DNA of 17,317 nucleotides from Gemmatimonadota bacterium. Its GTDB lineage: Bacteria > GCA-2686955. This document shows positions 15,570 to 17,317 of this stretch, in pieces (position 1 is the first letter of the stretch; every line of letters begins with the position of its first letter). The notes beneath the pieces are model-generated. The model did no database searches. It saw nothing but the letters and a program-made list of their open reading frames with translations, and was not told the DNA's origin. The stretch is from NCBI GenBank assembly GCA_002686955.1, contig NYZA01000166.1, forward strand, positions 1 through 17,317. Reading direction: 5' to 3'. The position numbers and the translations under genes were made by a program.

Positions 15570-15596
15570 ACTACCGAGGCACCCGCGTTTCTCGCC
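15570..15596 (-). promoter_or_regulatory. Shared upstream element, copy 4
   Basis: GGCGAGAAA-N9-CTCGGTAGT on the minus strand, exactly 73 bases before the second 97-aa gene. It is nearly identical to copy 2 and its flanks. Confidence 0.65.
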
Positions 15597-15645
15597 GGCC
15601 AAAGGTGTCGTGGGCCGAATTGGATCGAGGACGAAGAGGGGGGGA

Positions 15646-15943
15646 GACCGAGCATTGGCTTGCCGATCTCCGCCATTCGCCGCCAGGCCCGCTCAGCGGC
15701 TCCGCTCCCCCGAACGCGACGCCCTGCATGCGCGCGAGGCGGGAGTGCCGAGCGCGCCCCACCCCGCTCGACCTCCTCGGCCGGTCTGGAGAGGTGGGTG
15801 GCCGAGCGTGGATCGAGCGGAGTGGGGCGGAACGCGCTGATCTCCATCGCTCGGCGGGCAAAGAGGGCGTCGCGTGCGGGGATGCGGAGCCGCTGGGCGG
15901 GCCTGGCGGCGAATGGCGGCAGCCCGCCGTCCAGTGCTCGGTC
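15646..15943. repeat. 298-bp near-palindrome
   Basis: GACCGAGCATTGG at the left end matches CCAGTGCTCGGTC at the right end, read in reverse. The phrase GCCATTCGCCGCCAGGCCCG near the left recurs inverted near the right. Inner pairs include GCCCCACCCCGCTCGA (15756-15771) with TCGAGCGGAGTGGGGC (15813-15828), and CTCGGCC (15776-15782) with GGCCGAG (15800-15806). The centre is near 15791. The homologous spacer at 11349-11500 has only the left arm. It fills most of the 550-base gap between the secreted gene and the TPR gene, where I see no gene. Confidence 0.75.
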
Positions 15944-15999
15944 CCCACGGGAATCCCTCAGGTTCAAGTCTCGGTGCCGCGAATTGTCTCATCGAGGCT

Positions 16000-16027
16000 C
16001 CGGGAGACCGCGCTACACTTGCCGCGA
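16000..16027 (+). promoter_or_regulatory. Conserved leader/-10-like site before the TPR gene
   Basis: CTCCGGGAGACCGCGCTACA followed by CTTGCCGCGAC closely matches the site at 11551-11582. TACACT (16014-16019) may be the -10 box, with the start codon 33 bases downstream. Conservation between copies is the main evidence; no -35 is evident. Confidence 0.35.
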
Positions 16028-16051
16028 CGGATCGGCCGCGAGGGACCTTCC

Positions 16052-17317
16052 ATGGACAGTGACGCGCTGCTGGCGCATCTTCTGAAGCTCGACGCGCAAG
16101 GGCGTCACGGGTCATCGCGCCCCTATGTCGAGGAGCGGATCGATTCGTGGGGGCCCGAGGTCTTCGAAGCTGTCGCGGTCGCTCAGTGGGACGCGGGAGA
16201 CGAGACGGAGCGGTGGGCGGGGGAGGAGCAGCGGCGGGGACTGCCGGGGCTGGGCCCTCTGTCGAAGGCCGTGCGGGCGGGGATCGATGAGGGGCGCAAG
16301 AAGGCGGAAACGGGTGGGCGCGGGGTATTGGGCGGGCGCGTGAGGTCGATGAAGGGCGCCCGGGAGGGTGTGTTGTCCGCCGGCGACCTGGCGATGGTGG
16401 AGATCGGGGGCGACGAAGTCACCTCATCGGCCGAGGCGGCGATGCTGCGCTGGGAGGCGTGGCAGCGGATCGAGGATGTGGTTTTCGCCAAGGTCGTCGA
16501 GCGCATATCGACCGGCACCGAGCGCGACTGGACGAGGGTGCGCCTCGGTCGCGAGATTGCTGCGCTTCTACGTGGGACGGCTGTAGAGGGGATCGAGATC
16601 TGCGGCCTCGCGGCGAATGCCACGGCTCTGGGAGGGTGGCTTCTCGCGCGGGGTAGGGGTCTGGTCGAACCCTTCTTGGCGGGGCTCGAATCCGCTGATT
16701 TCGGGGATCTTGGCGCCTCCCGTGGGGCCGCGGTGGCGATCGTCGTCGCGAAGATGGAGGGGACCACGGGGCGAAACGAAGAGGCGAGATGCAGGCTCGA
16801 GGCCATGGCGGAGCAGGTGCGGGGAGGGCGATGGGCAACAAGAGCTTCGATCGCCCTGTGCGGCCTTGTCTGTGAGTCGGTCGGCCCGGCACATGCTCTG
16901 GGAGCGATCTCGGAGGCTCCGGAACAGGCGCGAGCCCACCGCGATCGTCGCGGGTTGGCGGATGCCCTGAGGAGCCTGGGGCTCCTGCATCACGAGACCG
17001 GCTCGCCAGATCGCGCGCGGGAGCTCTTCGAGTGCGCGCTCGAGATCCATGGAGAGGTGGGGAATCGCCGAAGCGAGGGGGTTGTGCTCGGGAACCTGGG
17101 GAACCTGCGCAAACTGACCGGCTCGCTCGATCGTGCACGAGAGCTCTATGAGTCCGCGCTCGAGATCCACCGAGAGGTGGGAGATCGCGCGGTGGAGGGA
17201 ATTGCGCTCGGGAACCTGGGGACTCTGCACCACGAGACCGGCTCGCCCGATCGCGCGCGGCGGCTCTACGAGGCGATGGACTTGTGCCTGGAGTGCAAGG
17301 CGTGCAAGGCGGAGTGC
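16052..17317 (+). CDS. TPR-repeat protein (TPR-CHAT type), runs off the window and ends in an Fe-S motif
   Basis: Open for 422 codons to the window edge. ATG 16052 has GAGGGACC as a weak Shine-Dalgarno. The N-terminus (MDSDALLAHLLKLDAQGR, YVEERIDSWGPEVFEAVA) matches the CHAT-remnant gene, so a CHAT C-terminus would be expected. Residues 40-300 are helical and unassigned, with AQWDAGDETERWAGEEQRRG and VRLGREIAALLRG. From residue 311 there are 40-residue TPR units with HETGSPDRARELFECALEIH and EGVVLGNLG. In the third unit the sequence breaks off into LYEAMDLCLECKACKAEC: C412, C415, C418 and C422 form the CxxCxxCxxxC 4Fe-4S motif typical of FAD/Fe-S oxidoreductases of the glycolate/D-lactate oxidase type. 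That does not belong in a TPR and suggests a junction near 17270. Confidence 0.75.
   Translation, partial: MDSDALLAHLLKLDAQGRHGSSRPYVEERIDSWGPEVFEAVAVAQWDAGDETERWAGEEQRRGLPGLGPLSKAVRAGIDEGRKKAETGGRGVLGGRVRSMKGAREGVLSAGDLAMVEIGGDEVTSSAEAAMLRWEAWQRIEDVVFAKVVERISTGTERDWTRVRLGREIAALLRGTAVEGIEICGLAANATALGGWLLARGRGLVEPFLAGLESADFGDLGASRGAAVAIVVAKMEGTTGRNEEARCRLEAMAEQVRGGRWATRASIALCGLVCESVGPAHALGAISEAPEQARAHRDRRGLADALRSLGLLHHETGSPDRARELFECALEIHGEVGNRRSEGVVLGNLGNLRKLTGSLDRARELYESALEIHREVGDRAVEGIALGNLGTLHHETGSPDRARRLYEAMDLCLECKACKAEC
16985..17284 (+). repeat. 120-bp tandem repeat encoding TPR units
   Basis: Units start at 16985, 17105 and 17225 (CTGCAT, CTGCGC, CTGCAC) with exact 120-base spacing and share GAGACCGGCTCGCC or close variants, GATCG-GCGCG and CTCGGGAACCTGGGG. 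They encode 40-residue TPRs. High DNA identity between units suggests recent expansion or homogenisation. The third unit is cut short near 17270-17284. Confidence 0.75.

Larger units (their letters stand above)
15134..16265. repeat. Long direct repeat, right copy (secreted-peptide/TPR cassette)
   Basis: Counterpart of about 10819-12010. It holds the same order: hairpins, 97-aa secreted gene, shared element, conserved leader and TPR gene start. It lacks the 176-bp insertion and has an extra inverted arm forming the 298-bp palindrome. Limits are by eye. Confidence 0.75.

Noticed and set aside
15382-15840. Plus-strand ORF antisense to the second 97-aa gene, sharing the phrase FAARPAQRLR with minus-strand frames
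   Set aside because: The shared peptide comes from the inverted DNA repeat and appears on both strands. There is no start context and no conserved frame beyond the repeat.
16985-17284. CRISPR-like tandem repeat
   Set aside because: The 120-base period has no unique spacers and is translated as 40-residue TPR units.
1-17317. tRNA, rRNA, riboswitch, phage attachment site or origin
   Set aside because: Looked for by eye; no cloverleaf, rRNA core motif, DnaA-box cluster or known riboswitch pattern was recognised.

Overview
This window comes from a GC-rich, Gram-negative bacterium: it holds TolC and RND efflux remnants, many Sec signal peptides, an ECF-type sigma factor, TPR and CHAT proteins and a secreted beta-helix protein. 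Gene content fits lineages such as Acidobacteriota, Myxococcota or Eisenbacteria. That placement is a guess from gene style; there is no rRNA or marker gene here.

Left part (1-3059) is decayed or rearranged. It holds a Fic-family N-terminus (minus), a stub with a signal peptide, a PDZ protein with an in-frame amber codon, a scrambled sensor histidine kinase, and the C-terminal part of a radical SAM protein that has lost the first cysteine of its cluster motif.

Middle part (3167-7469) looks like an envelope glycan or lipid region. An intact GT2 glycosyltransferase-methyltransferase fusion overlaps (ATGA) a polytopic membrane protein of the LPG-synthase TM/UPF0104 flippase-like family. Next come a broken membrane-TPR protein (minus) and a divergent methyltransferase with a zinc ribbon. 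At 7482-8979 a TolC N-terminus is joined directly to the C-terminal third of an RND pump.

Right part (8983-17317) is the most coherent and interesting. A sigma factor and a TPR partner form a tight minus-strand operon. Beyond it lie four minus-strand genes for secreted proteins, including two near-identical 97-aa paralogues, alternating with plus-strand CHAT/TPR genes. All four secreted-protein genes share an upstream element, GRCGAGAAA-N9-CTCGGTAGT, in three cases exactly 73 nt from the start codon. One CHAT gene is intact with its His/Cys dyad, one is a deletion remnant, and one TPR gene runs off the window. I infer a CHAT protease/sigma factor/secreted-effector system, by analogy to CHAT proteases known to act on sigma-factor inhibitors, but the sequence does not prove it.

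Two non-coding structures stand out. One is a 176-bp near-perfect palindromic element with a 4-bp target duplication, and its empty site is visible in the paralogous cassette. The other is a 298-bp near-palindrome upstream of the last TPR gene. The many gene-to-gene junctions mean either real genome erosion or a chimeric assembly, and reads are needed to tell which.
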